A stretch of DNA of 64,000 nucleotides from Streptomyces aurantiacus (GCF_027107535.1 NZ_CP114283.1:1488001-1552000), one strand, 5' to 3'. Shown: positions 24,446 to 34,250, numbered from the stretch's first letter. Notes: generated from the letters alone by a model not told the origin. Numbers and translations: made by a program.

Positions 24446-25849
24446 GTGCTGGAACGGGGAGCGACCACAGCCGTACGCGACGGGACGGCCACGGACATGG
24501 GCGACAGGCCGGTGACGGCCGTACGCGACAGGGCGGGGGCGGCCATGCGGGACAGGGCGGTGACGGCCGGCGGCGGCACACGGTCCCGCCGGATCGAGCG
24601 CGTCATGGCGGTCGTCAACCGCGATCCGCTCACCGCGCCGCACCGCACCCGCAACGACGCGTTCATCGCCTGCGGCGTCGCCGTGCTCGCCGTCGCCCTC
24701 GCGCTGCTCGTCGACGACGGACGCCCGCTCGGCCCGCTCGGCTGGGCCCTGCTGTTCGGCGCGCACGTGCCGCTCGTGTGGCGGCGCAGCCGTCCGGTGC
24801 TCGTCATGCTCGCGGTGGTGGCCTGCGTCGCCCCGTACCACGGCCTCGACTACAACCACGCAGCGCCGACCCCGGCGGCCTACTTCGCGCTCTACACCGT
24901 CGCCGCCACCGGCCGTCCGTTGCGCACCGTCCTGGTGGGTGTCGGCGTCATCGGCGTGTCCGTGAGCGTGATGCTCAGCGTCAGCGCGAAGGAGGCCCTC
25001 CAACTGCTGGAGATCTCCGGCTGGGTCGTCGCGATGCTCTTCTTCGGTGTCGACGCCCGTTTCTACCGCCAGTACGTCGCCTCGATCGTCGAACGTGCCG
25101 AACGCGCCGAACGCACCCGTGAGGAGGAGGCCCGGCGCCGCGTCGCGGAGGAGCGGCTGCGGATCGCACGCGACCTGCACGACCTGCTCGCGCACAGCAT
25201 CACGCTCATCGGCGTGCAGACGTCCGTGGCGGCCCACGTCCTCACCGCCGATCCGGACCGGCTCGACCGGAAGGCCGTCGCGCAGGCCCTGGACGACATC
25301 GCGGGGACCTGCCGGACGGCCCGGGGGGAGTTGCGTACGACGCTGGAGGTGCTGCGGGCGAACGAGGTGAGCGTGAGCGTCGGCGGGGAGCCCATGGACG
25401 GCTCCGGCTCCGGCTCCGGTTCCGGGTTCGCGGACGGGCGCGGGCCGCTGCCCGGGCTCGACGGGCTGCCCGGTCTCGCGCAGACGGCCAGGGCCGCCGG
25501 GGCCGACGTCGAACTGTCCGTCCACGCGGACGGCGTACCGCCCTCCGTGGGCGCCGCCGCCTACCGGATCGTGCAGGAGGCGCTCACCAACGCCGTACGG
25601 CACGGCGGCCGCGACGACCTCACCGTCCGGGTGGGTCTGCGGACGGCGGAGCGAACCCTGCGGGTGAGCGTCACGGACGACGGGGCGGGGTGCGGGCCGG
25701 AGGCCGTCGACGACACCTCGGGGTTCGGGCTCGTCGGGATGCGCGAGCGGGCCCGTAGCGTGGGCGGCACACTGGACGCCGGACCGGGCCCCGCCGGAGG
25801 CTTCGAGGTGACCGCCGCGCTGCCGCTGCCCAGGGAGGAGCACCGATGA
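24446..25849 (+). CDS. NarL-type sensor histidine kinase
   Basis: A 467-residue kinase. After a hydrophilic N-terminus it has four or five membrane segments (about residues 65-205), then the HisKA_3 dimerisation motif RIARDLHDLLAHSITL with the phospho-accepting His in DLHD, and an HATPase_c domain with the N-box NAVRHGG and GFGLVGMRERA. A GSGSGSGSG linker separates the two. The first 50 residues contain imperfect repeats (TAVRDG, TAVRDRAG, AAMRDRAVTA) and several alternative starts, so the true start may be an internal ATG. The stop overlaps the response regulator start (ATGA). Confidence 0.93.
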   Translation: MLERGATTAVRDGTATDMGDRPVTAVRDRAGAAMRDRAVTAGGGTRSRRIERVMAVVNRDPLTAPHRTRNDAFIACGVAVLAVALALLVDDGRPLGPLGWALLFGAHVPLVWRRSRPVLVMLAVVACVAPYHGLDYNHAAPTPAAYFALYTVAATGRPLRTVLVGVGVIGVSVSVMLSVSAKEALQLLEISGWVVAMLFFGVDARFYRQYVASIVERAERAERTREEEARRRVAEERLRIARDLHDLLAHSITLIGVQTSVAAHVLTADPDRLDRKAVAQALDDIAGTCRTARGELRTTLEVLRANEVSVSVGGEPMDGSGSGSGSGFADGRGPLPGLDGLPGLAQTARAAGADVELSVHADGVPPSVGAAAYRIVQEALTNAVRHGGRDDLTVRVGLRTAERTLRVSVTDDGAGCGPEAVDDTSGFGLVGMRERARSVGGTLDAGPGPAGGFEVTAALPLPREEHR

Positions 25850-26514
25850 CGATCCGCGTCCTGCTCGCCGACGACCAGACACTCGTACGGGCCTCGTTCG
25901 CGATGCTCGTCTCCTCGGCCGGGGACATGGAGGTCGTCGCCGAGGCGGGCACCGGGCGGGAGGCGGTGGAGCTCGCCCGTTCCGCGCGGGCCGACCTCGT
26001 CGTGATGGACGTCCGCATGCCCGACCTGGACGGGATCGAGGCGACCCGGCTCATCGCCGCCGAGGAGGACCTCGCCGGTGTGAAGGTGCTCGTCCTGACG
26101 ACGTACGACACCGACGAGCACATCGTCGAGGCGCTGCGGGCCGGGGCGTCCGGCTTCCTCGTGAAGGACATCCGGCCGGCCGAACTCCTCGACGCCATAA
26201 GGACCGTGGCGGCGGGGGAGTCCCTGCTCTCGCCCGGTCCCACCTCACGGCTCATCGCCCGCTTCCTGCGCGCGCCCGACACCGTGACGTCCGCGGTGGG
26301 CGGGCCGGACGGGCTGTCCGAGCGGGAGCGGCAGGTGCTCACGCTGGTCGCGCGCGGGCTCAACAACACCGAGATCGCCGACGCGTTGGGGCTCAGCCCG
26401 CTCACCGCGAAGACACACGTCAGCCGGATCATGGGGAAGCTGGGAGCACGCGACCGGGCGCAACTGGTGATCGTGGCCTACGAATCGGGACTCGTGACAC
26501 CCGGAGCGGTCTGA
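25846..26514 (+). CDS. NarL/LuxR-type response regulator
   Basis: A 222-residue regulator: receiver domain with DD at residues 9-10, phosphorylated Asp55 in VVMDVRMP, and Lys in LVKD; C-terminal LuxR helix-turn-helix (LSEREROVL-type segment LSERERQVLTLVARG, then NTEIADALGLSPLTAKTHVS). It is coupled by ATGA to the kinase upstream. Likely target: its own operon and the MMPL exporter, based on proximity only. Confidence 0.95.
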   Translation: MTIRVLLADDQTLVRASFAMLVSSAGDMEVVAEAGTGREAVELARSARADLVVMDVRMPDLDGIEATRLIAAEEDLAGVKVLVLTTYDTDEHIVEALRAGASGFLVKDIRPAELLDAIRTVAAGESLLSPGPTSRLIARFLRAPDTVTSAVGGPDGLSERERQVLTLVARGLNNTEIADALGLSPLTAKTHVSRIMGKLGARDRAQLVIVAYESGLVTPGAV

Positions 26515-26602
26515 GCCCTCCCTTCAGGCATCCGTCCGCACCCCTTCGCCGGACGCCGCTCAGGGCAGGAGGAGGCGGAGGGCGGCGGGGGCGTGACAAC
26601 TC

Positions 26603-27538
26603 CTACAGCAACCCCGCCCCCGCCAGGAACTTCCCCACCACGGCGGTCTCCTCCGCCGACAGCGGGATCTGCGGCTCGGCGGTGGCCGGGCACGCGATGA
26701 CACCCCGCAGATGCAGTGCCGCCTTGAAGGCCCCGAGCGCCGACGAACCAGCCCCCATCCGGCCCGCCTCCCCTGCCCGCACCATCCCGAACAGGGTGCA
26801 CAGGCGCTCCTGTTCGGCCCGCGCCCGCTCCCAGTCGCCCGCGCGGCACAGACGGGTCAGGCGCACGTACCCGTGGGGGTCCACGTTCGCGAGCCCGGGC
26901 ACGGCCCCGTCCGCCCCCATGGCCAAGGCGGTGTCGACGACCAGCTCGGACCCGGTCAGCACACTGAAGCCGGTCACGGCGGGGTGTGCCCGGGCGCCGG
27001 TCACGACTTCCCGGAAGGCGCCCTGGTCCCCGCTGGAGTCCTTCAGCCCGGCCAGTACGCCCTCCGCGGCGAGCTCCAGCACCAGGTCCGCGCCCAGTTT
27101 GGTGTGGACGGCGACCGGGATGTCGTACGCGAGGACCGGCACCGGCGAGCGGGACGCGACGAGGCGGTAGTGGCGGGCGGTCTCCGCCGGATGCGTGCGC
27201 GTGTAGAAGGGCGCCGTGACGACCACGGCGTCGGCGCCCGACTCCGTGACGGACCGGACGTGGTCGAGCACGCGGGGGGTCGTCATGTCGATGGCGCCGG
27301 CGAGGACGGGCAGCCCGCCCGAGACATGGCCGGCCACCGTCTCGACGACCAGCTTGCGTTGACGGTCCGTCAGGAAAGCGGCCTCCGAGGACGATCCGAG
27401 GACGAACAGGCCGTCCACCCCGGCCTCCACCAGGTGGTCGACCAGCCTGGTCAGCGAGGGGACGTCCACCTCGCCGTCCGGTGTCAGGGGCGTGCAGACG
27501 GGCGGAACGACACCGGTCAACGGGGCGGGCAAGGTCAT
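26603..27538 (-). CDS. DapA/NanA-family aldolase-lyase
   Basis: A 311-residue (beta/alpha)8 protein of the dihydrodipicolinate synthase/N-acetylneuraminate lyase superfamily. Schiff-base Lys166 lies in AGLKDSSGD and the general acid Tyr138 in VLAYDIPV. The usual G-[ST]-[ST]-G-E phosphate/carboxylate loop reads GSSSEAAF, so the conserved Gly is Ser; substrate specificity is therefore open. The start overlaps the stop of the upstream ABC ATPase gene, so it is the last gene of the transporter operon and probably degrades what the transporter imports. It is unlikely to be the housekeeping dapA. Confidence 0.88.
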   Translation of the reverse strand: MTLPAPLTGVVPPVCTPLTPDGEVDVPSLTRLVDHLVEAGVDGLFVLGSSSEAAFLTDRQRKLVVETVAGHVSGGLPVLAGAIDMTTPRVLDHVRSVTESGADAVVVTAPFYTRTHPAETARHYRLVASRSPVPVLAYDIPVAVHTKLGADLVLELAAEGVLAGLKDSSGDQGAFREVVTGARAHPAVTGFSVLTGSELVVDTALAMGADGAVPGLANVDPHGYVRLTRLCRAGDWERARAEQERLCTLFGMVRAGEAGRMGAGSSALGAFKAALHLRGVIACPATAEPQIPLSAEETAVVGKFLAGAGLL

Positions 27539-28608
27539 CTGGGCTCCCTGGGGACATCGGCCATGGCGGTGGCTTCCGGTACGGCGGCGACGGCCTGTGC
27601 GACGAGATCATGTGTCGACCGGCCGTCCTCCACAGGATGGTGGCACCTGAAGCGGTGTCCGGCCCCCGACGCTCCGGTGGTCCGGAAGTCCGGCATGGTG
27701 TCCGCACACGCCTGGTCCGCCTTCCAGCACCGGGTCCGGAAGGGGCAGCCGCTCGGCGGACGGGTCGCCGACGGCACGGGGCCCACCAGGGGGATCGGGT
27801 CGACGGGATCCAGCAGCCCGGGCGTCGCCGAGAAGAGGGCGCGCGTGTACGGGTGCCGGGACCGGTCCGTCACCTCGCCGGCCGGGGACTCCTCGACGAT
27901 CCGGCCGAGGTACATCGTGACGACGCGGTCGCTCATCCTGCGCACGGTCTGGATGTCGTGGGAGACGAACACCAGGGCCAGACCCAGCCGCTCCCTCAGG
28001 TCCAGCAGGAGGTTGAGGATCTGGGCCCGGACCGACACGTCCAGCGCGCTCGTCGGTTCGTCGGCGACCACCAGGTCCGGGTCGAGGGCCAGCGCCCGCG
28101 CGATGGCGACCCGCTGCCGCTGCCCGCCGGACAACTGCCCGGGGAGACCGTCCGCCAGCGCTCCGGGCAGTCCGACCAGGGACATCAACTCCCGCACCCG
28201 CTCGTTCCGTTGAGGGACCGTGCCCCGCCTGTGCACGTCGAGGGGGTCGCGCAGGATCTGCCGGACCGTCAGCCGGCGGTTCAGGGCCGTGGACGGGTCC
28301 TGGAAGATCATGCCGATGCCCGCGCCCACCGCTGTCCGGCGCTCGGCCGGAGCCATCGTCCACAGGTCACGGCCGCGGAGCGACACCGTCCCCGACGTCG
28401 GCCGCTGCACCCCCACCAGGACCTTGGCGAGTGTCGACTTGCCGCAGCCCGACTCGCCGACGACACCCACCGTCTCACCGGGCGCGACGGTGAGATCGGC
28501 GCCGGTCAGGGCGTACACACGGTCCCGTGCGAACAGGCCGCCGCTGCGCGCCTTGTGGACGACATGCGCGCCGGACAACTCCACGAGGGGACTGGCTGGT
28601 CGGCTCAC
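27535..28608 (-). CDS. Peptide-type ABC transporter ATPase (DppF/OppF-like)
   Basis: A 357-residue ATPase: Walker [10 protein letters not shown], signature LSGGQRQR, Walker B LVVADEPTSALD, and the C-terminal oligopeptide extension with the cysteine-rich motif CPFRTRCWKADQAC typical of Opp/Dpp ATPases. The GTG start is one base after the stop of the fused permease-ATPase gene, and the end overlaps the DapA-family gene, so all are co-translated. Acts on the cytoplasmic face of the import complex. Confidence 0.94.
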   Translation of the reverse strand: MSRPASPLVELSGAHVVHKARSGGLFARDRVYALTGADLTVAPGETVGVVGESGCGKSTLAKVLVGVQRPTSGTVSLRGRDLWTMAPAERRTAVGAGIGMIFQDPSTALNRRLTVRQILRDPLDVHRRGTVPQRNERVRELMSLVGLPGALADGLPGQLSGGQRQRVAIARALALDPDLVVADEPTSALDVSVRAQILNLLLDLRERLGLALVFVSHDIQTVRRMSDRVVTMYLGRIVEESPAGEVTDRSRHPYTRALFSATPGLLDPVDPIPLVGPVPSATRPPSGCPFRTRCWKADQACADTMPDFRTTGASGAGHRFRCHHPVEDGRSTHDLVAQAVAAVPEATAMADVPREPR

Positions 28609-28609
28609 T

Positions 28610-30601
28610 TCACGGCCTCGCTTCCGTCGGCCCGGCCGGGGCCGGCTCGATCGCCGGGTGGTGGCAGGCGACCTCGTGACGGCGGGGCGGACCCACCAGC
28701 CGCGGAGCCGTCTCGTGGCAGACGTCCGTCGCCATCGGGCAGCGGCCGGCGAACCGGCAGCCCGCCGGGAAGTCGGCGGGGGAGGGCACGACCCCCTTGA
28801 TCTGTGTCATCCGCTCGGCCGCCGACTCCAACGACAGGACGCTGCCGAGGAGTCCGCGCGTGTAGTGGTGGGACGGCGACTCCACCAGGTCCGCCGTGAC
28901 GCCCGACTCCACGATCTGGCCGCCGTACATCACCACGACCCGGTCGGTGACGTCCGCGACGAGCGCCAGGTCGTGCGAGACGAGGACGAGGGCGAAGTCC
29001 AGCTCGGCGCGCAGCCGCAGCAGCAGCGCCATGATCTGCGCCTGCACGGTGACGTCGAGGGCCGTCGTCGGCTCGTCGGCGACGATCAGGCGGGGGCTTC
29101 GGGAGAGCGCCATCGCGATCAGTACGCGCTGGCGCTGGCCGCCGGACAGCTCGTGCGGGTAGCTGCGCAGGGTTCGTTCCGGGTCCAGGCCGACCAGTTC
29201 GAGGAGTTCGGCGCCGCCGCGGGTGCCGCCCCTGCGGACCACCTGCTTGAGCTGGGCGCGGACGGTCATCGCCGGGTTGAGGGAGGAGAGGGCGTCCTGG
29301 TAGATCATCGCCATCTCGTGGCCGAGGAGCCGGCGCCGCACGCTCATCGGCTCGCCCACCAACTGCCGCTGGTCGAAGCGGACATGACCGCGCACCCGGG
29401 CGCCCTTCGGCTCCAGGCCCATCACCGCGAGGGCCGTCAGCGACTTGCCGCAGCCCGACTCGCCCACCAGGCCCAGGACTTCACCGGGCCGTACGTCGAA
29501 GCTGATGCCGTCCACGATGTCCACGCCCCCGTGGCGGCCGTCGAAGCCGATGGCCAGGTTCTCGACGCTCAACACCGGTCGGCCTTCGCCGAGAGGGCGG
29601 GCCCGGGCGCGCAGTCGCCGGGCCGCCTCCGCGAGGCCCGGCAGCTCCAGGACCTCCCCGCTGCCCGGCTCGGGCGCCTCCAGACGGTCCTCCTCGCGCC
29701 CCGTCACGTCCCGTGCCGCGGGCGCCGCCCACGCGTCCGAGACGCCCTCGGAGAGGATGTTCAGGGCCAGCACGGTGACCAGCATCAGCAGGCCCGGGAA
29801 CACGGTCGCCCACCAGCCGCCGGTGAGCACCATGTTCTTGCCGTCCGCGATGACACTGCCCCAGGACGGGTCCGGGGGCCGCACGCCCGCGCCGATGAAG
29901 GACAGCGACGCCTCGAAGACGATCGCCTCGGCGACCTGCACGGTGCAGAACACCAGGACCGGGGCGGCACAGTTGACGGCCACGTGCTTCAGCACGATGT
30001 GCGGGGTCCGCGCCCCCATGACCCGCTCGGCGGTCACGTAGTCCTCGCCGTACTGGGCCATCACGTTGGCCCGTACGACCCGCGCCATCGGCGGCATGTA
30101 GAGGAACGCGATCGCGCCGATGAGGATCGGGATGCCACCGCCGAACACCGCGACGAAGACGGCCGCGAGCGCGATGCCGGGGAAGGCCATGACGATGTCG
30201 AGGCAGCGCATCAGCGTCTCGTCGACCGCCTTGCGCGAGGTCGCCGCCACCGCGCCGACGACGGCGCCCACGACCAGTGCGAGCGCGGTCGCGCCGAGGC
30301 CGATCGCCAGGGACCAGCGCGCCCCGTACATCAGCCGGCTGAGGATGTCGCGGCCCAGGCTGTCCTGGCCCATCCAGTGCCGGCCCGACGGCGCGCCCTC
30401 ACCGCGGCCGTCGCCGACCAGGGGGAACTGTTCGAGCGGGTCGTGCGGGGCGACGAGGGGCGCCAGCAGGGCCGTGAGGACGACGATCCCGATGACGACG
30501 ACGGCGATCCGCGAGATCAGCGGAAGCCGCGTGAAGCCCCTGAGACGGATGCCGGGCAGGGAAAGCGCGTCGGTGAGCCGCTTCCGGTACATCAGCATCA
30601 T
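28610..30601 (-). CDS. Fused peptide-type ABC permease-ATPase (DppC-DppD)
   Basis: A 663-residue fusion. Residues 1-290 are a DppC-type permease with N-terminal helix, the [17 protein letters not shown] segment and five to six membrane helices; the EAA loop lies near [17 protein letters not shown]. After an acidic linker, residues 335-650 form a DppD-type ATPase with Walker A GESGCGKS, signature LSGGQRQR, Walker [13 protein letters not shown] and the C-terminal [14 protein letters not shown] motif. The start overlaps the stop of the DppB gene (ATGA). Such fusions exist in actinobacteria but are a minority arrangement. Confidence 0.93.
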   Translation of the reverse strand: MMLMYRKRLTDALSLPGIRLRGFTRLPLISRIAVVVIGIVVLTALLAPLVAPHDPLEQFPLVGDGRGEGAPSGRHWMGQDSLGRDILSRLMYGARWSLAIGLGATALALVVGAVVGAVAATSRKAVDETLMRCLDIVMAFPGIALAAVFVAVFGGGIPILIGAIAFLYMPPMARVVRANVMAQYGEDYVTAERVMGARTPHIVLKHVAVNCAAPVLVFCTVQVAEAIVFEASLSFIGAGVRPPDPSWGSVIADGKNMVLTGGWWATVFPGLLMLVTVLALNILSEGVSDAWAAPAARDVTGREEDRLEAPEPGSGEVLELPGLAEAARRLRARARPLGEGRPVLSVENLAIGFDGRHGGVDIVDGISFDVRPGEVLGLVGESGCGKSLTALAVMGLEPKGARVRGHVRFDQRQLVGEPMSVRRRLLGHEMAMIYQDALSSLNPAMTVRAQLKQVVRRGGTRGGAELLELVGLDPERTLRSYPHELSGGQRQRVLIAMALSRSPRLIVADEPTTALDVTVQAQIMALLLRLRAELDFALVLVSHDLALVADVTDRVVVMYGGQIVESGVTADLVESPSHHYTRGLLGSVLSLESAAERMTQIKGVVPSPADFPAGCRFAGRCPMATDVCHETAPRLVGPPRRHEVACHHPAIEPAPAGPTEARP

Positions 30602-31560
30602 GCCTCGGCACTCCTCAGACGCGGGTTGACCAGCAGGTAGAGGATGTCGATGGCCAGGTTCACGACGACGAACCCGAAGGCGATGGTGAGGACGCCGCCC
30701 TGCACGACGGCGGGATCACCGTTCTTCACGGCGTCGATCATGAGTTTCCCCATCCCCGGCAGGTTGAAGATCGTCTCGATGACGACCGCGCCGCCGAGCA
30801 GATAGCCGACGCGCAGGCCCAGTACGGTCAGCGGGTTCATCAGGGCGTTGCGCAGCACGTTCCGCCCGACGACGACCACCGGGGGCAGCCCGCTGCCGAT
30901 CGCCGTCCGTACGTAGTCCCTGTCCAGCTCCTCGACCACGGCGGTGCGGACGATCCGGGTGAGCTGGGCGGCGACCGGCAGCGCCAGCGCCAGCGCGGGC
31001 AGCGTCATGGTCTTCAGCCAGCCGGTGAACGAGTCGGCCGGGTTGACGTATCCGCTGGTCGGGAACCACCCCAGGTCCACGGCGAGGTACTGGATCATCA
31101 GCAGCGCCAGCCAGAAGCCCGGCGCCGCGACACCGGTCAGCGAGACGACCCGGATGAGCTGGTCGGGGAGGCGGTCCCGGTGGATCGCGGCGGTGACCCC
31201 GCCGACCAGGGACAGCACCACCGCGATGCCCAGGCCCAGGAAGGTCAGCTGCATGGTGAGCGGCAGGGCCGTGGTCACCTGGTCGACGACCGGGGACCGC
31301 GTCAGCGCGCTGACGCCCATGTCACCGCGGAGCAGGTCCCCGACGAAGTCGAAGTACCGCACCGGGAAGGGATCGAGCAGTCCGTTGCGCTCCCGGAAGT
31401 CGTGCAGCTGCTGCTCGGTCGGGTTCGCGCCCTGGAAGTAGGCGGACGCCGGATCACTGTCCGAGAACCGCATCACGACGAACACGAACAGAATGATCCC
31501 GAGCATCAACGGAACAAGCAGGAGAATTCGCCGAATCAGAATCCTGACGACCGCGACCAC
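30598..31560 (-). CDS. Peptide-type ABC permease (DppB-like)
   Basis: A 320-residue permease with six membrane segments. N-terminal RRILLLVPLMLGIILFVFV, the DppB-typical GDMGVSALTRSPV, the EAA-loop region RTAIGSGLPPVVVVGRNV and FNLPGMGKLMIDAV near the end are all characteristic. GTG start, preceded by GAGGGG. It lies 124 bases downstream of the substrate-binding protein gene and overlaps the fused permease-ATPase gene. Confidence 0.93.
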   Translation of the reverse strand: MVAVVRILIRRILLLVPLMLGIILFVFVVMRFSDSDPASAYFQGANPTEQQLHDFRERNGLLDPFPVRYFDFVGDLLRGDMGVSALTRSPVVDQVTTALPLTMQLTFLGLGIAVVLSLVGGVTAAIHRDRLPDQLIRVVSLTGVAAPGFWLALLMIQYLAVDLGWFPTSGYVNPADSFTGWLKTMTLPALALALPVAAQLTRIVRTAVVEELDRDYVRTAIGSGLPPVVVVGRNVLRNALMNPLTVLGLRVGYLLGGAVVIETIFNLPGMGKLMIDAVKNGDPAVVQGGVLTIAFGFVVVNLAIDILYLLVNPRLRSAEA

Positions 31561-31684
31561 TGGATGGTGTCCCCTCGCTGGTACGGGCCGCCCCCGGCCG
31601 TTCGGGCCGGTCCACGACCGGTCCTTCGAAGGCGCGGAGAACGGCGCGACCGGTCACCGCCGGCCCGCACTCCCGGTGCAACCC

Positions 31685-33313
31685 TCAGATCCACTTCGCC
31701 TGGAGCACGTTTATCCCCGGATAGGGCTGAGCCCGCACGCCCGTGAGATCCCGGGGATCCCACGCGGTGATCAGCTCGTTGTGCACGACCGGATAGATGA
31801 CGGCGTTCTCGGCGACGACGTCGATGTAGTCCTGAGTCATCGCTTTCTTCTTCTCGGCATCCGGCTCCCGCGTGGCCGCGTCCATCCGCTTGAAAAGGTC
31901 CTTTGCCGCGGAGCTTTCCTCCCAGCGGGCATACCGCATCCAGGTGTTCCCGGGCCCGTAGTTGTAATGCATGATCAGGTCGGCGTCGAGGCCGAACTGG
32001 TTCGGATTGGAGGCGGCCGCGACGACCTGGAAGTCCTTCTTCTGGTCGAGCTTCGTGAAGAGCGCGGCGGTCTCCTGGGGTTCCAGGGTCGTCCGGACGC
32101 CGATGGCGTCCCAGGAGGCTTTGATCGTCGGCAGGCAGTCCACGATCCAGCTCACGTTGACCGCCATCAGACGGACCGTCAGCCCGCCGACCCCGGCCTC
32201 CTTCAGGAGCGCCTTGGCCTTGTCGGGGTCGTATCCGTAGACGGTCCCGGCCTTCCGGTACGTCGGATTTCCCTCGTTGAGATACGACGAGGCCGGCGTT
32301 CCGTGACCGCGCAGCGCGGCCCGGATCATCTTCTCCCTGTCGATTGCGTAATGCAGCGCCTGCCGAACCCGTACGTCGTCGAACGGCTTGCGGGCGGTGT
32401 TGAAGAGGAGGAAAAGGTGGTTCATTCCCGCCCCGCCCTCGACCTCGAGGCCGCCCTTCTCCAATTGGGAGACGTTGGCGTACGGAATGTTGTCGGAGAT
32501 CTGCGCGCCCGCGCTCGAACCGGAGATCTTCGCGACACGCGGTGCGGCGTCCACGATGGTCAGCCAGTTCATCTTCTTGAACGTGGCCTTTCGCGGCCCG
32601 TTGTAGTCGGCGAACGCCTCGAATGTGGTGTTGGACTTCGGGTGGTGGGCGCTCTGCCGGTACGGGCCCGAACCGACGGCCTTTCCCGTCGTCGCCTCGT
32701 CGAGCGCGCCCGCTTTCGAGAACACGTGCTTCGGCATGATCTTCGCGAGGGTGAGCCGCTGGACCCCGTCGGGGAACGGGAACCGGAGAATGAGTTCGAC
32801 CGATTTCTCGTCGACCTTCTTCACCTCCTTCAGCCAGGACGCGAAGAAGTTCCTGGCGAGCGTCGTCGTCCCCGGATCAAGTACACGCCCGTAGGTGAAG
32901 ACCACGTCGTCGGCGGTGACGGGCTGCCCGTCGTGCCAAGTCGCGCCCTCCCGCAGCGTGAATCTCCAGGTGGTCGCCCCGAGATCCGCCGGGATGCCGG
33001 TCGCCAGGGCCGGATACGGCTCACGGCTGATCGGGTCGGTGTCCAGCAGCCCCTCGTACACGTGGTGGTTGGCGGCCATCGAGAACGCCGAGGCCGTCAT
33101 CAGGGGGTCCCAGCTCTGGTCGTTGCCGTAGCCGATCACCGCGGTGAGTGTCCGGTCGGCGCCCTGACCCTCGTCGCCCGTCTCGTTCGTGGACTCCGGC
33201 CCGGCCGAACAGGCGGAGAGGGTGGAGGTGACGGCGGCGGCCGTGCCCAGCGCGCCGGAGTACTTCAGGAACGACCGGCGGTGCAGCGCCGGTGCGGGGG
33301 TCGCGTCGCGCAC
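31685..33313 (-). CDS. Peptide-type ABC substrate-binding lipoprotein (SBP_bac_5)
   Basis: A 542-residue solute-binding protein of the DppA/OppA family. The N-terminus has a twin-arginine-like RRSFLK, a hydrophobic stretch and the lipobox LSAC, so it is a membrane-anchored lipoprotein, possibly exported by Tat. The family signature appears as LTLAKIMPKHVF and FTYGRVLDPGTT. GTG start with GGAGG. First gene of the operon. Base composition looks slightly less G/C-rich than in the permease genes. Cargo unknown; the terminal DapA-family enzyme hints at an amino-acid or sugar-acid derivative. Confidence 0.92.
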   Translation of the reverse strand: MRDATPAPALHRRSFLKYSGALGTAAAVTSTLSACSAGPESTNETGDEGQGADRTLTAVIGYGNDQSWDPLMTASAFSMAANHHVYEGLLDTDPISREPYPALATGIPADLGATTWRFTLREGATWHDGQPVTADDVVFTYGRVLDPGTTTLARNFFASWLKEVKKVDEKSVELILRFPFPDGVQRLTLAKIMPKHVFSKAGALDEATTGKAVGSGPYRQSAHHPKSNTTFEAFADYNGPRKATFKKMNWLTIVDAAPRVAKISGSSAGAQISDNIPYANVSQLEKGGLEVEGGAGMNHLFLLFNTARKPFDDVRVRQALHYAIDREKMIRAALRGHGTPASSYLNEGNPTYRKAGTVYGYDPDKAKALLKEAGVGGLTVRLMAVNVSWIVDCLPTIKASWDAIGVRTTLEPQETAALFTKLDQKKDFQVVAAASNPNQFGLDADLIMHYNYGPGNTWMRYARWEESSAAKDLFKRMDAATREPDAEKKKAMTQDYIDVVAENAVIYPVVHNELITAWDPRDLTGVRAQPYPGINVLQAKWI

Positions 33314-33643
33314 GGTTCCTCCAGCAGCGAGGGTGGGGGGAGATACGACGTCCTACGTCATAGGTGCAGCGTGACGATAGGAGGGGGCGCGGGGGCGGTC
33401 AAGGGAACACGCACGAATCCCGGCATCGTCAAAGGCACAACCAATGTCGCCCTGAAACGCCCGGAATCGACGGGCCCGCGGACCTCCGGCACCGGTGCCG
33501 GGCGCGACCGCGATCCGGGGCAGCGGTCGCCGGCGCCGTGGCATAGTCGGCGCCCTGTGAGCACACGACATCGAGGGGGTGCGGAAGGCGATGGCGGATC
33601 ACTTCCGGGAGGCCGGGGCAGGGGCCGCGCAGGAGTCAAGGGG
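33314..33643. other. Divergent intergenic region, 330 bases
   Basis: Lies between the ABC operon (leftward) and the phosphatase-like gene (rightward). No convincing gene. It contains a GGCACCGGTGCC palindrome and a 20-codon frame at 33591 that is too short to call. Presumed to hold two promoters, none recognisable with confidence. Confidence 0.5.
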
Positions 33644-34090
33644 GTGCGCGTGAGCGAGAGTTGGGACGAGAGGGAACCCGGGGTGCTCCAACTGCCGTCC
33701 GGGCGGCTGGTGCGGGGCCGGGGACTGCGCAAGGGCCTCGACCCCGCGGCGGCCCACCCGACGTACGGTGTCTATCTCCTCGGCAAGGAGCCGCCCGAAG
33801 TCCCCTGGGACACGCGGTGGTTGAGATGGCCCGACTTCCGGCTGCCCCGGGACCGGGCGGACGCGCGGAAGGTCCTGGCGGAGACCTGGGAGCGGGCCGC
33901 GGATCCCGCCGAACGCGTCGAGATCGCCTGCGGGGGTGGCCGTGGCCGGACGGGCACGGCCCTGGCCTGCCTCGCGGTCCTGGACGGCGTGCCGGCCGCG
34001 GAGGCCGTGGAGTTCGTACGGCGGAACTACGACCGCCACGCCGTGGAGACACCGTGGCAGCGCAGGTACGTACGCAGGTTCGGGGAGTGA
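33644..34090 (+). CDS. Protein-tyrosine-phosphatase-like protein
   Basis: A 148-residue protein with a CX5R(S/T)-type phosphate loop, IACGGGRGRTGTA, preceded by RWPDFRLPRD (a possible general-acid Asp loop). In most enzymes of the class the loop starts HC; here Ala precedes the Cys. The C-terminal RRNYDRHAVETPWQRRYVRRF is typical of small actinobacterial members. Expected activity: phosphoester hydrolysis; the substrate is unknown. GTG 33644 has AGGAG eight bases upstream; GTG 33650 is an alternative. It stands alone and ends at a convergent hairpin. Confidence 0.8.
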   Translation: MRVSESWDEREPGVLQLPSGRLVRGRGLRKGLDPAAAHPTYGVYLLGKEPPEVPWDTRWLRWPDFRLPRDRADARKVLAETWERAADPAERVEIACGGGRGRTGTALACLAVLDGVPAAEAVEFVRRNYDRHAVETPWQRRYVRRFGE

Positions 34091-34152
34091 CCGGCCCTGG
34101 GTGCGGCCGACGGGCCGACGGGCCCGGGTCGCCCTGAACGCGACGGGCAACG

Positions 34153-34194
34153 CCGCGACGCCGAACCTCTGGTCCAGGGGAATCGGCGTCGCGG
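34153..34194. terminator. Hairpin between the phosphatase gene and the small minus-strand gene
   Basis: Perfect 12-bp stem CCGCGACGCCGA / TCGGCGTCGCGG with an 18-base loop that can fold further. Convergent genes end on both sides. Confidence 0.7.
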
Positions 34195-34250
34195 TGGGGC
34201 GGTGTGCGTCCTGACGGGCACGTACACCGGGTGTGCGGGGCGGACGTGGG

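Noticed and set aside
31536..31763. Short frames between the substrate-binding protein and permease genes
   Set aside because: No ribosome site or conserved composition; the 124-base gap is simply intra-operon space.
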